DNA of 64,000 nucleotides from Pleurotus djamor. Taxonomy: Eukaryota; Basidiomycota; Agaricomycetes; Agaricales; Pleurotaceae. The stretch spans positions 1-64,000 of the forward strand of contig JAPEVF010000080.1 of NCBI GenBank assembly GCA_029747585.1. The letters run 5' to 3'. The notes under the pieces are model-generated. The model had not been told where the DNA came from. It saw only the letters and a list, made by a program, of their open reading frames with translations, and ran no database searches. Both the position numbers and the translations under genes were made by a program. Shown here one piece after another: positions 45,256-57,391 of this stretch (position 1 is its first letter; each line of letters starts with the position of its first letter).

Positions 45256-45599
45256 AATTTTCGTTCCGCGCAGATGTCATACCCTAAAATTGAATCTTGG
45301 GATATGAACATGAATTTGTATATTTTCTATTTCTTTTATGCATTCCTCTACCTCTGTCACCCCACCTATTTTCCTAGTACCATACTTCAGGACTCTATCT
45401 AATCAGCCGTACCACTTTTCTCTTAGCTAGTAAAGTCTATTCTGTCTTGATCCATTTAGTTTACAGTCTCATTTAATTGTTCATCAGTTTCCTGCCTACT
45501 TGAATTTTCTCTATTCTTTCTTTTCATCTTCTCCATTCACAAAGTAGTTGCACGAAGTTACAATCTCCTATTCTACTCCTCCTATATCCTGGGAAGACC

Positions 45600-46430
45600 C
45601 GGCCACTTGGTTTTCTCATGAAACACACACCAGAAGACAAGGCAGCGCAACATGAAACACAAGAGTCAAGCAATGCAGTGCTTAGAGCCAGACTCAAATG
45701 CCTGGACTTGTTATTGACAAGTTATGACTCTAGCACTCAAGGCCAGACTCTCTGCAGCTGAAACACTAGTCTACAGGCTGGACTAGTACACTGAGGCAGT
45801 GAACTTCTGGGCTACTCTACTCCAGGCTGGAATAGAGCCAGAATGTTCTGAGGAGGACTATAGACATAGCCTAGTTGTAAACACTACTTGCGATTGGCTG
45901 GTTTCTGTCAAACAGAACCACATAGATACAAACACCTGTATCCTATATAAGCTGGAGGTTTCAGTCTCCATAATACAAGTCTCCCCTTGGGAAGAATTCC
46001 AAGTCTCCCTTAGACAGTTTCTAAGTTTCCTGGGAAGTATTGAAGTCTCCCCAAGATTACACACAGTCATTTTAGCAAGGAACAGTCCAAGAGTGACTGT
46101 AGTCCTTGGAATACTGTTGGAGCTTCCTCAGTAACCATTACTGAGTAATTCTGAAGCTGTGCCACAGTCTATTCTCGCAAGGAGCAGTTCAAGAGTAACT
46201 GTAAGCCTTGGAATACTGTTGGACCTTCATCTGTTTGTTTCAAGACCAATTTAAGTCTCTGTCTGTTATACCTCGGACGGGTAACAGATATATGTACGTA
46301 TCTCAGTCTGACCTATACAGCTAGGTCTATTCTTTCACCACTGTTCATCAAGCAAGTGTGCCTCAAGGCCATTTCAACTCAAGCTACCTCAAGTCAAGGA
46401 AAGGAAAGCTATTCATACAAGGTACGTCTT
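45600..46430 (+). repeat. LTR-like regulatory region
   Basis: A TATATAAGC promoter box lies at 45942-45950. Downstream a ~103-bp tandem duplication appears: GCAAGGAACAGTCCAAGAG near 46076 and GCAAGGAGCAGTTCAAGAG near 46179, each followed by CTTGGAATACTGTTGGA. After 46420 comes a GGTACGTC splice-donor-like site. The layout fits a retroelement LTR or leader, but no second copy is in the window to fix its borders. Confidence 0.4.
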
Positions 46431-46519
46431 CACTAAGTATCTTGTCTACTGACCTATTCTCTGTCTTCAACTACATTGAAGACTACATTTCCTCAAAGTC
46501 AAGTCAAGAGGAACATTCA

Positions 46520-46540
46520 CACCACCACCACCACCACCTC
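46520..46540. repeat. (CAC)n microsatellite
   Basis: Six or more CAC/ACC units in a row; ordinary simple repeat. Confidence 0.75.
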
Positions 46541-47086
46541 GATTGCAAAACACGATATACATTCTCTACAAGAGAAGGGAGTAGTTTGTTGAGCCACTTA
46601 TCAACGAACAACCACGCATATATCGATCTACGGAAAGATCCATTGACTCTGGGCTTTCTGGTTAAACACCGGATTGGGTGATAGCGCGCCCCCATCACCA
46701 TCCTTCGTTGCCCAACCCCACTTCCATAAGTGACCATATCAATCTTCTGAGTGTTGCAGGAGGTAGTATACACCTATACTATTATCCTCCTGCAAGGGTT
46801 TTCCGTAATCTACAATGCCCCATGAGCTACGCCCTTCACAAGTTGCTAACCTCGACTCCTGGTCAAACCCCGCCACCCTTTGGACTTGTACATTTGTATA
46901 CTTGTGTATACTTGTACACATGTCGAATCCCAGATGAATCCCGAATCCCGCTGCATTCTCACTTAGGGATTTGCCAATCCCTTATTCCTTTTCCTTTCTC
47001 TCTCTTCATTTTCCTTTCCTTTCCTTTGTTACAAGTCGAATCCTGTACGAACACCGTTCACTTGGGATTCGGTACTATTGGGTGCT

Positions 47087-47103
47087 CTACAGCAATGCTG
47101 TAG
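47087..47103. other. 17-bp palindrome CTACAGCA-A-TGCTGTAG
   Basis: Perfect 8-bp arms around one A, about 125 bp upstream of the transposase-like pseudogene. It might be a regulatory or terminal signal of that element. Confidence 0.4.
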
Positions 47104-47228
47104 AATACATGTTAAGTTACATATTACTTATAATTATTAGGTACTGTCCATAGTTAGTGTATAGAGCCGCCTTCGGTGGAGGGGAATCCTTAGCCTTTTC
47201 TCTTTGGATTCCCTCCACCTGTTAACCG

Positions 47229-50200
47229 ATGCTCATCGACGATGCCACGAGAGGAACCCAATGCAGACCGTCCGTCTTAAGTCCGCATTCCCACGCTTGT
47301 TCTAACCTCCTTCGCATTCCAGATTGGGAACCCCATCCCAATCTCACGAATCAATACAAGTGTCTTGTCTGTTTTGATGGCATCTACCGCCTGGGGCATC
47401 ACATTCCCGCCCATGAGAATACCGACAAGCACAAGTCTGCACTTCGCACGTTCAACCCTCCCCCTCCATCTTCGAGCCTTCCCAGTGGTGCACCCAGTTC
47501 ATATCCGCCAACACCCTTTGATGCATTCATTAGAGATGGGACACAAAACTTAGTCTACTCCCTTGCTTACCCCTCGAACGAGATCCCAGCTGAAAGTACC
47601 CCACCCCAGCCCCAGAGCCATGTCCACTGGAATTTGAGCATAATGAGCTCGGATGAAAATTTGGTAAATATGCCTGAAGACCGAATGGCCGCGGTCCGGA
47701 AGGTGGCCACTCAGCTCTATGAGTATGTAAACGGACCCATGGACTCTGACTCCGAAGCAGGTGACAACAAGGAGTGGGACGACGAAGATGTACCACCTGA
47801 TGATATCCCAGAGCCAATGGGTGCCTGTAAGCATCCTTCTGTCACGAACTTCAACCAACATTCACTGATATTCTTCCTCAAGTCCTTGACAGTGACGACG
47901 CTGAAGAAGCGAACTCTACCAGCGGCCCTCGAAAACGGCCCCGACGATCCCACATCAACACCGAAGCACTTTCACGCCACTGGTAACCTTTGCAAGACCA
48001 AATCGTATAAACGGTTTCCTTCTCTCTCTCATCAACCATTCTCACGTATGTTTTAGACGTGTACCCTTGATATCCTGATGCACCTGCCTCGCTCGGTCTT
48101 CTCCCATCAACAATTGGGCCTCTTTCTTTGGCTCCTCAAGGTTAATCAAGTTGACGACGTTCCGTCTGTGAAGAAAATGGTCGAAATCAATGCAGAACTA
48201 CAGAAGAAGTGCGGCATCAAGACACTGAAATATAGTGGTGCCTTCGGGCATAAATACTATGTCAACAGTTTACCCGATATCATTGCTCAGGTTCACCATT
48301 CAATCCTTTCTTTTGACTGAATGTTGGTTATTAACTCAAGATTTTCGTAGGAGATGGCCAACCCCAAAGGTTGGCCGCACCTTTCATTCTACCCTGAAGA
48401 CAGCGGTAAGAAACTTTCGGAGGCTCGCCAGGCGGCTCGATGGCTGCATGAATAACCAGACAACCAGCTCACACCAATGCTGCGGTTGGGCGCCCAGGAC
48501 TACTACATTCATGAGCCGGCAATGTTGAGGGATGGTAATGTGGTAATGCCGATTCAGTGGTTCACGAGAGGAAGCAAAGTTCACGCCAAGTGCTGGGGGA
48601 TGGAAGTCGTTGATTTGGGGACTGGCACATCGAAGTGGCGCGTCGTTCAGCGCCATGACTACGAGATCTCTCAGGATGATCTCATGAAGACCTTCCCCGA
48701 CTTACAATCTGACCACCACTACTATTGGCTCCCTGATTTTAATTCATTCCTTGGTTTGACTCAATGTTTCCTTTCCACCGTGACCCTCAGCTCTAATCAC
48801 GCCTCCAGATCTTTATGACCCTGTTACAAAGACGTCCACGCCATGGACAATAACTGATCCACAGTTAGGAAATCGCTGGCGTGCGTTATCCAAGGGCCAC
48901 CGCACCTACGCTTTCCCAATATGGCTCTATTGTGACGACACCTCGGGCAACGTCTCCAAGAAGTGGAACAAACACAATAGCTTCTTATTTATACCAGCTG
49001 GTTTGCCTCGAGAAAAGCAAAAGGAATATAATATACACTTCCTATCCACATCAAATAAGGCGCTGCCAGTAGAGATGCTTGAGGCTGTTGTTTCGCAACT
49101 CAAGTTGGTTTTTTGATACAAGCTACCACGNAAAAAAACTGAGAAATATTCGCCCTTCTAGATCCAGTCAAGAAGATGGCATATGGGCTTGGGACTGTGT
49201 TCACGAGGAGCCCGTCCTTATCATTCCCATGATCCTTGCCCTTCTTGGTGACAACCCGATGCAGAGTGAGTTTGCGTGCCACATTGGGCTTCGAGGCAAA
49301 TTTTTTTTGTAGAGCCTGCTTTGTTAAAGGCACCGACGCCTCAGACGAATCTAGTATACCATCACACCCACACGGTGCAGTCGCTCGCGAAGAAGACAAT
49401 GAATCCAGAGTATCAAGTCCCGAGTCTGCCGCAGCCAGCGACGCAGCCTCTGACTCCACCAACGGTGCTGACAAATCACCTTCAGGGTTCAAGAAGGATG
49501 GAAAGAAGCGCAGCAAAAAGGTCAAAGAGACGCTTCATCAGATGATGACTCGGTTGTCATCTTTTATCAAGGTCAGTCCTGGTTTCTGATTGTGTTATGA
49601 CTACTCATCACTTGTTTACTAGGTTGGCCAACCTCGATCAAAGGAGCGGACGATGACCGCATTACAATCTCAGTTCGACCAAGCCAAGCTGCCCGGATCG
49701 AAAACGCGCGTTGCTACAATGCGGACAGAGACCGGCACGAAGGACACATACCAATTGCACTATGTAGAACAACTCTTTGCGTCAACTAAAGGCCGTCACG
49801 GAACGGATTCCAAAGCTGAGGCAATCAAAGCCACACTTGAGACGTTCCCCGATAACACAATGAGCCCGGTGTGGCAGCTTGATGGTATGTTCCATCTTGT
49901 GTCTATTTTTTACTTCCCTTCCTTAAGTATTGATCGATTAGGCCTTGATCCACACCAAGACACACCCGTTGAGATCCTCCATGTTGTGCTACTTGGTTTT
50001 GTCAAGTATTTGTGGCGTGATATTGTGCATGTTCAACTCAAAGGCAAGACTGACAAGCTGGAAATCCTCAAGTCTTGTCTGTCATCCTTTGATGTCTCTG
50101 GCCTCGGGATCTCGCCTCTTGTTGGTAAGACTCTTGTCCAGTACGCGGGTTCTCTCACAGGCCGTGATTTTCGCACAATTGCTCAAGTCGCTCCATTTGT

Positions 50201-51495
50201 CATTTACGACTTTGTTTCCAAGGAGTGCCTCGCTGTGTGGACATCGCTCTCGAAGCTAATACTGCTTATTTGGCAGCCTGAGATTGAAGATATTGATGTT
50301 TTTCTGGTATGCGTCTTGAATCGGATCGTATTTCAGTTCGTTGTTCTCACATCCTCCAGAACACCTTAAAGACCGAAATCAATCACTTTCTGCTGTGCAC
50401 CGCACAATGGACCACCTGTTGGTTTAATGAACCGAAGTTCCACATCTTGCTCCATCTCCCCGAACACATACGTCGATTTGGACCGGCGATTCTCTTTGCG
50501 ACCGAAGCATTTGAGTCCTACAATGCTGTCATTCGAGCCAAAAGTGTTCACTCCAATCGGCATGCACCGTCTCGCGACATTGCTCGTGCATTTGCTCAAG
50601 GAAACCGCATTCGACACCTACTAAGTGGAGGGTTTTTCCCCGATATCGAGATGGCGAAGCCGCCGGATACATTTGCCTCCGACCGATCAGCCTGGCGGTG
50701 CGTAGGTCAGGGACCGACTCAGCTGCTGAGCTTTCAAAGCACAATCAACTCCTACCTTGGTCACGCAGAACGTTCACTTCCTACCACCGGTGCATGTGTA
50801 TCCGATAGGCAGCCCCCGCGCCCGTTTGCAGAGACTCAGATGGCGTTGTACCTTCAATTGGATGTGCCCTCACAGGTCGTTGGATTCGTCTCAATGGTTC
50901 TTGCCAACAACGATACATGCAAGTTGAACGACTACGTTCTCCTTAGGGATTCAGGCGGTTGGGCAGCGTTTGTTGGCATGGTAAAGGAGATATTGCACAA
51001 CATTACTTTGCCAATATCATCCCCACCTTCACACATTTTGACCACCCAGACTTCCCCAACGTATGGCATGCCTCTGCTTGGGCTGGCTGGTGGATGTCTT
51101 GTTGCAAACTTCGAAGTAAGTGTTCGACTGCACAGGCAAATGTGTTTTCTAACTTGCATCCAAAGGATATTCTATGCACAGCCAACGCGCCCCATAACTG
51201 CGCTCGTAACAAATGCCAGACTACGGGGACACGAAATGTGGTGCAAGAACAAGAATCAACTGACTTAACCACTCCGATTGTCATGCACAACGGTCCAGCA
51301 AGCGATTGAGTTCTCAACATTGGCCAAATGCGAGATGCTAAACATATCCAACGTTTCCGCCCACCGACAATCCCCCTTCCCCACGATGCACTGGCACAGG
51401 CGGTGACAAAGGAGTTTCGCGCGAGTCACAAATCACCCACTGGTTCCTCGAACACTGGGCTTGCGCAGCGGGTGCTCACCCAACACTTCTCATAA
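47229..51495 (+). pseudogene. Large transposase-like protein of an agaricomycete DNA transposon (decayed)
   Basis: The start is MLIDDATRGTQ (47229). An N-terminal zinc-finger-like motif follows (YKCLVCFDGIY.. HIPAHENTDKH), then blocks I recall as common in agaricomycete repeat proteins: LPRSVFSHQQLGLFLWLL, QEMANPKVWPHLSFYPED, CHIGLRGKFFCRACFVKG, TPVEILHVVLLGFVKYLWRD and FNEPKFHILLHLPEHIRRFG. It ends at TAA 51493-51495. Eight to ten introns of fungal type can be traced. It is broken by TAA at 48453, by a frame loss around 49100-49190 (with an N), and by TGA at 51307, both stops being C-to-T type. The likely role was transposition. The exact family (KDZ relative or other) I cannot settle by eye. 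No CxC2 cluster is seen. Confidence 0.65.
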
Positions 51496-51521
51496 GATGC
51501 TCATATATATATATCTAGTTG

Positions 51522-52369
51522 CTACTCATTGTTCTGTAGAATTTGAAGAATCTTTGCCTGCTTCGCCTTAAGTCTAAAATAGTTCCTTTCGACTAACCCA
51601 AGGTGCTCCTCCAAAACTGTTATGCTCAATTGCATTGCCTCTTCGCGGATGGCCGTGCACTTCCGGATATCTTCTATAATCTTGCGCTCGATTGGTGGGA
51701 GTGAGAGTTCAGCGGCAGGAGTCGTGAGCATCGGAAAAGGGACCGCAATGTGGTCAGGGTTGGCTGCGATTGGAGAGGGACGTTGGGCATCTTGCGGTTC
51801 ATCTTTGGGCTGAATCACTGGCAGGGCTAAGAGTTAGCAACGCAAGGCTGGGTTCAGTCGAGTTTGAGTACAGTCTTACTGGGTAGAGACACCGACCCAG
51901 GAGGAGAGTCAGTGATGGTAGGAGGTGGAATGGGGGTCATTGGGAGCTCAATCGGCCTGCCAAGTAGCCTGTCGGGGATGGATATGAAGGTGGAGGTATG
52001 GTGTAGGTAGTAGCTGGCAAACTCACAACAATGCTGGATTGACCCCTTCCTTCGCGCGAAAAACTAAGTGGGGCTTTCTATAGGGTAAAGTAAGACAGCG
52101 GGCTGGGAGAAATAGAAACGGAGGAGACCTACCGACGCGATGTTCCTTCGTGTGGCTTGGTGAGAGGAGAGCGAATAGGCGTGTTGACTCCTGGCTTTGC
52201 ACGATGAGCCAGTTGGGGCTTCCTAAAGTGTGAACGAGGACACGATGATCCAGAGAACAATGAATATAGGAGCAACGTGGACTTACTGATGCGGGGGAGA
52301 TGGTCTGTCGTACGGCTTGGAGCGAGGAGAGCCGATAGGTGGACTGGACTTGTTTTTGTCTGATTTCAT
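51522..52369 (-). CDS. Hypothetical proline-rich/coiled-coil protein (multi-exon)
   Basis: From ATG 52369 (MKSDKNKSSPPIGSPRSKP), short exons separated by 50-60 nt introns join to a basic, Pro/Ser-rich N-terminus. Two consecutive exons look duplicated: one begins KPQLAHRAKPGVNTPI and the next KPHLVFRAKEGVNPAL. The last exon (51818-51522) holds a coiled coil: IERKIIEDIRKCTAIREEAM then EEHLGLVERNYFRLKAKQAK. No family is recognised. It is divergent to the gene at 52690, sharing about 320 bp of promoter, and follows the transposase-like pseudogene, so the pair could be element cargo. Confidence 0.5.
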
Positions 52370-52689
52370 GTTAGGGGAAAAGGAGACAAGTCAGACGGTA
52401 TAAACACACGTCAACTTTATAGGCGTACCTTGGCTTTTATAGTGTCCCAACGCGTCTTGGTTTTGTTGATCAACAATCTCCCAAATGCCCCACGTGAGGG
52501 CAGCCGCGACGTTCCTCTATAAAAGGTCTGACTCAGACCGGTCGCCGCAGCAGCCCAGTGCCGTATCATTGACAAGCCACCATGTCTGCCACACGCCTCC
52601 TATAACACCCCCCCCCGCGTCGGGACCAGCATCCTCCCCCTCCTTCGACACCATATGGTCCAGACAACCTCGCAACCAGCCATTCGCCA

Positions 52690-54282
52690 ATGGTGCGCCC
52701 AGGTCCTCCTACCATCCGGATGGGCCGCGGCGTTGACCAGGCTGGTATCGTTGTTGACCGACGATTCATCGACAATCTCGCGAAAGACATGCAACTCCCA
52801 GCCGACCTTCGAGGTAACCTTCATCGTTTCGCGACGGTATGTTTTCCTCCCAACAACGGTTACTAAAATCTCTAATCTTAGTCAACATAGATGGCGGAGG
52901 GCGCGTCGATTACCCAGGGTGACTACAACTTACGGCTTTTTAGCAACGCGTTAATCTTGCAGAACACCGCGGAACATCGCCAATACGTGAAAGATAACCC
53001 CATCTCGGATTTCGCGTCGGTGATGACTGACTTGAAGTTGCGTCTTGATGATAGCTTTCACTTGACGAAAAATCAGCTGGTTAGTCATTGTATATCTGAT
53101 CTGATACACTCACGCTCACGTCTACTGGTTCCTCTTGTATGCAGGATAATTGCCGAATGGTTTCGCAGGAGCTGATTTGTCAATCCAATCGGTTGCATTT
53201 CAAGAGTCTGCATGTCGATGTGTTTGTGAGTCAATGTGATGTAGTTGCGCGCGAGCATGGAAGAAGCTGATGACTTGGTCGTGCAGAAGGAGCTTTCGAG
53301 CCGAAGCAAGGATCTTGGCTTCACCAACGTGTTTGGGAAGCCCAACCGAGAAGCGGTCCTCCTCGGTCAACTCAAGCGTACCACTTCGAGTGTTCGCAAT
53401 GCCTTCCGGGAAGAGGTATGTTTGCTGGTCTTGATCCAGATTGGACGATATGGGTTCAGGTTAGCTGACCATCATACTTTCACAGTTGCGTGATAGCCTC
53501 TTCCATCTGGGTAAGAGGAGATCGTTGGAAGCGTTTTCTGTGCACATGGTCATCAAGTATCGGCGGATTGGGGTGAATGAATCAACTAGCCTTTCTGATA
53601 TCATTCGTTTTGCTTTGCTGGTAAGCCGGATTGTCACCATTGGTGTAGTTGCACAGCTACTAATCGAAGTGAGTAGCGTCTCTTTGCGAGGGAGAATCAA
53701 GACTTGCTGGGTGTGGCAGAGGTTGTTCCCACTGGAAGTCCTACTGGGAGTGCTGATGAAGAGGCAGAAGCAGCCGAAGGGTCTCGAAAGCGTAAAAGAG
53801 GGGGTCGTGTTCCCAAAAGCGCAGACTTCTGGGAGAAAAGTGATGAGTTTTTTTCCGAAAGAATCAACGCAAATGGGCGGGACCTTGGGAAATGGACACG
53901 GTCTGTCTTTTCGTCTCTTCTTATCTTGGTGCCAGCCTAAATGCTTGGAATTTCTTTTAGTGAGCTCAAGAAGGCTGTAGAATACGAGATGGAAGCTTAC
54001 CCAAATGCGCCGGTACCGTCTTTGATCACCACAACCCCGATTGCTGATGATGTCGGGACAACCCCAAGTCACTCGACGGACGCCGGATGGCCCCAGAACA
54101 TGTATGAACAATATACCGGCCCTGGACTCGCAGGTAACGTCCCAGAGACATCGTCTCAAGGCTGGAGGGAGTCGGACGAATCCGAAGATCTTGGTGACGC
54201 GGGGGAAGGGTTTGACTATTATGCCGGGGCTGCATCATCCAGCGGACATAGGCTATCTGGCCTTCTTAATCCTTATCATTGA
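52690..54282 (+). CDS. Hypothetical nuclear-type protein, 8 exons (about 410 aa)
   Basis: Exons 52690-52836, 52891-53079, 53145-53225, 53287-53415, 53486-53620, 53677-53900 and 53961-54282 join with exact phases; upstream Pro-rich sequence from about 52580 may add an exon. The protein is helical in the middle (RSKDLGFTNVFGKPNRE, VRNAFREELRDSLF). It then has a basic patch (EGSRKRKRGGRVPKSADFW) that looks like a nuclear signal, and an acidic, Gly-rich tail. Similar proteins recur in agaricomycete repeat-rich DNA as far as I recall, without known function. The frame has no stop, unlike the neighbouring pseudogene. A run of nine C's (52608-52616) disturbs the 5' end. Confidence 0.65.
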
Positions 54283-54889
54283 GCTACTTAATGTATGGGG
54301 TGGATTGAATGACCTTGAATATAGAAACCGTGGCACAGTTGTCGAGAATTGACTTTGGATGTAAATTGGCGCGTGAGCGTGTCGAGGTCACATGATGTTT
54401 GTTGGTGTTTTGCTGTTGTTGGACTTGGAACTTTTTCGGTTTCTGACCTTTCATCAACCCACCTCCACCCCTTCGCCTCTGCCTTGTCCGCTTTGGACCT
54501 TCACGCGACGCTGTGCGCCTTTGTGCTTGCTGGTCGATGTGGATGGCGTAGACGCGCGGCTCCGACCTTGGAGCTATGCTCTACTGCCTAAACTCACCCT
54601 TGCCTTCGTGCACAGCGTCACGATGGAGATTCCCAGCCTCAAGCTCCGAATCTCGCCCCATAACCCGCCCGTGAGCTAGCATAACCCTCACGATGCTCAA
54701 AGCTCAATGTTCAAGTGCTCGTTAACGTTCAACGTTCAGTGCCAGCGCTCATGCCTGTCCTGGGACTCAGCTAACCATGCGGCTGACTCCCAAACCGCTG
54801 CGTGTAGCACTTCATTCCCCTCCTTTACATTTACATTTCTTCAGCTCGACGGATACTCACACAAAGCCCCGCGCAGTGGACGGATGCCT

Positions 54890-55300
54890 AGGTACTTTCC
54901 TTTTTCCAACCTACAATGATGATTGCTCATAGCGGTTTTATACAATGCCTGGCCAGATTTACACCCGTCGCTTTCAACGTGAGTCTCTTGAGAATACAGT
55001 CCCCTTCGCCGTGTATGCTAACATAAGTATCCTGCGTCTCTCTCCATGTCACAGTTCCTTCGCAGTTCATTTCGGGCCCTCGAGTGCTTGCGCTGAGAGA
55101 TGTGCAGTGGATGATTGCGAGGCAATAGCCTTTTCCAGCCTACCACAATGACGGCTCATATCGAACCCATACAGTCTGCCTGGCATGAAACCCGTCACCT
55201 TCACTGTGAGTCTCATGAGAGCATTCCCTTTGCCTGGCCACGCTAACGTGTATCCTCATGTCGTCTCAGGGCAACTGTAGTTGGCACCCACCGATCGCTG
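54890..55300. repeat. ~240-bp diverged tandem duplication
   Basis: CCTTTTTCCAACCTACAATG at 54898 recurs as CCTTTTCCAGCCTACCACAATG near 55130. Both are followed by GCTCATA, GCCTGGC, CCCGTC and GTGAGTCTC..GAGA at matching distances. The duplicated unit contains GTGAGT and CAG signals but I see no convincing gene. Confidence 0.6.
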
Positions 55301-55739
55301 AAATGGTGAGCTATTGGCTGTTGATCTCATGCTTCAACCTTGAACCGCCCATGCTTATGCCCTCTTCTCCCAGGTCCTACGCGACGCCCTCTCGTCAACA
55401 GCGATTGGAGCGCGTCCACCTCGTAACCCGTAGACGGGCGTAGGACGTCGTGGTATCATTCACAGGTAAGCATATTCGCGGATGTTCGAGGACCCGCCGC
55501 AACTGATGTCTAATGTAGGTACTTGCTCCCGCACGACGCGCTCGTTGAAAGTTGGATGCAGTGCTGCCATCTGCTTGAGCTCAATCCACCCCATCAATGC
55601 GGCTGGCGCTTTTGGTGGGCTCGATATTTGCAGCTGCGGAAATTTCGTATGAGTATGGTAGCTTAGTCGACGTACGCCGTGATCAATCGAAGCAAAATGA
55701 AAATATTCCATTTTTCCTATTATTTGAACCATTTACGTA

Positions 55740-55961
55740 AAAGGAAACTCATTCCCTACCCATCCGAAATAGGAAGGAGTTTTGAGAGCTCAGACCCGCT
55801 AACCCTTGAACCTCAGGTTATCGCACTTTTAACCACAGGCCCATCCTTCAAGTTATAACCTACGGTTGGCCGTGCCCAAATAGTTATCAGGTTAAAGCCT
55901 ATCAACCGTCGTTTGTGCGCTCGCCCGGATAACCCACGGTTAATAGGATCCGCTAGGTGTG
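55740..55961. mobile_element. MITE-like element with TAACC(T/C)..GGTTA words
   Basis: TAACC/GGTTA words occur about ten times in both orientations in 220 bp (TAACCTACGGTT, TAACCCACGGTTAATA). The element abuts the 36-bp remnant at 55962. Confidence 0.4.
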
Positions 55962-55997
55962 TAGTATGCTTCGAGTACCATTCGATGCACGCTGTGT
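55962..55997. repeat. 36-bp exact copy of the AAGTAT MITE right end
   Basis: TAGTATGCTTCGAGTACCAT and the 16 bases after it are identical to 23214-23249. Sequences on both sides differ. Probably the leftover right end of a MITE whose body was replaced or lost. Confidence 0.75.
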
Positions 55998-56103
55998 CAT
56001 CAGTGTTTTCTCCCGTGGACTCATCAGCTAAATCTCACGTGCAGATAGCGAGTCTAAAGCTGGTTCGCTTGGTGAATGTCGTTCAAGAGGCGATGGCGAA
56101 ATC

Positions 56104-56517
56104 ATGGGTGCTTCCTCGCCTTGTTCACCCACGCCCGTGAAGAAAGCGAGGGATACCGCAGCTCGATGTATTCGTTCCAACGCACCGAGTCCAAGTCCCA
56201 CCATACGTCGCCACTCAATGGTTTTGCGTTCGAGCAAATCGCCCTCGCCATTGCAAGCGGAAACTCCTTCTCCTGATACTCGCCTCGCCTTCTTCATGCA
56301 CACCAGATCCTTCAGAAAGACGCCTCTTCCTCGCCGTAAAGCTAGCCAAAAAGCCAAGTCAACTATGCTGTCACCTGTTCCCGGAGTTTCACAGTGTATT
56401 GAGACTAGCCCAAGCCCTAGTCCTGCTCCTGGATACTATGCCCGTAAGGCCATCCCAGATCACGTCATTCGGCCTAAACTCATATTTTCACTCCCCCAGG
56501 CAAGAAGTCGCAGGTAG
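56104..56517 (+). CDS. Hypothetical Ser/Pro-rich basic protein (137 aa)
   Basis: Begins MGASSPCSPTPVKKARDTAA, followed by many SP/TP sites (SPSPTIRRHS, SPSPLQAETPSPD) and a basic centre (FRKTPLPRRKASQKAKS). It may have an upstream exon, because a stop-free stretch leads in from 56040. It resembles intrinsically disordered nuclear proteins that are kinase targets, but no family is recognised. Confidence 0.4.
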   Translation: MGASSPCSPTPVKKARDTAARCIRSNAPSPSPTIRRHSMVLRSSKSPSPLQAETPSPDTRLAFFMHTRSFRKTPLPRRKASQKAKSTMLSPVPGVSQCIETSPSPSPAPGYYARKAIPDHVIRPKLIFSLPQARSRR

Positions 56518-56775
56518 CCCTCATGAAGGGCTGGCGTCGACGACACTAAAGTGTTGGATTATCATTGCACTAGCCTTACACGCCCACATTGTACATAGCT
56601 TATAGATTTGTAACCGAGACTGTATGAAGATTCTCTTTCTGTGTCGATTTGCCCGTGGCAGCGAAGCGAAGTTGCTGACATACTCAGCCGCTGTATTGGC
56701 CGCGTTTTTGGTGGCTCCTTTTTTGCTTTACCCCACCACCACTACCATCACCATCACCACGGCAAGTGAGCAACA

Positions 56776-57206
56776 ATGCCGTCCCTTCCACAGCTACCAG
56801 GTTATGCTGAGATTCCCTCCGTGCTCCCATCGGCATCCGAATCATTCATCATCGCCTGGATTCCGGAGAGTTTGGGACCCGTCCTAAGCGATACGCTCAT
56901 TCAACGCGGTCCCGGGTCGATGACGCCCGAGGAGGTACAAGATTTCGCCGTCGAACACCTAGACCATATTACTAGGATAGCCGCTGGGGTAAGGCTGGAG
57001 GTAAAGCGTCACACCAAGCTGAAGAAGCAGAGGGCAAAGCAGATTAGGCGGGAGTTCGAAGTCGCACAGGCGAACGTCGCTGGTGAGCCAAAACTGGGCA
57101 GCTGTGGTGACATCGCCTAATAGGACACTCTTCATTTAGGTCCCTCTTCGCTGGCGAGAACTTCCTCGAAAAAGCGGGGTACTCATTTTCGTCTCTTTCT
57201 CAGCTG
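56776..57206 (+). CDS. Hypothetical small helical protein (2 exons)
   Basis: Starts MPSLPQLPGYAEIPSV. The main exon contains RGPGSMTPEEVQDFAVEHLDH and a basic helix (LEVKRHTKLKKQRAKQIRREFE). A GTGAGC donor at 57083 and TTTAG acceptor near 57140 extend it to a new C-terminus (SSLARTSSKKRGTHF) before a TGA near 57204. No known domain. Confidence 0.45.
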
Positions 57207-57391
57207 ACTCGGACCTGATACGATTTGTGCCTACATCATAGTCAGGACTCTTTCTAACTATGACTCGTCAGGGACTTGGGGGGATAGTGACCAACTTTTC
57301 ACTGTTGAAGACGGTCAGTCATGATTCGCAACAGATAGGTCACATATAATGACCTTGCGCATCGAAAATAGGAAATCCAAGTCAATGCGCC

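Noticed and set aside
47229..51495. Second intact KDZ element
   Set aside because: The gene has stops and a frame loss, and shows no CxC2 cluster or KDZ core landmarks; family left open.
53461..54159. 232-aa minus-strand ORF
   Set aside because: Overlaps three well-phased exons of the plus-strand gene at 52690-54282.
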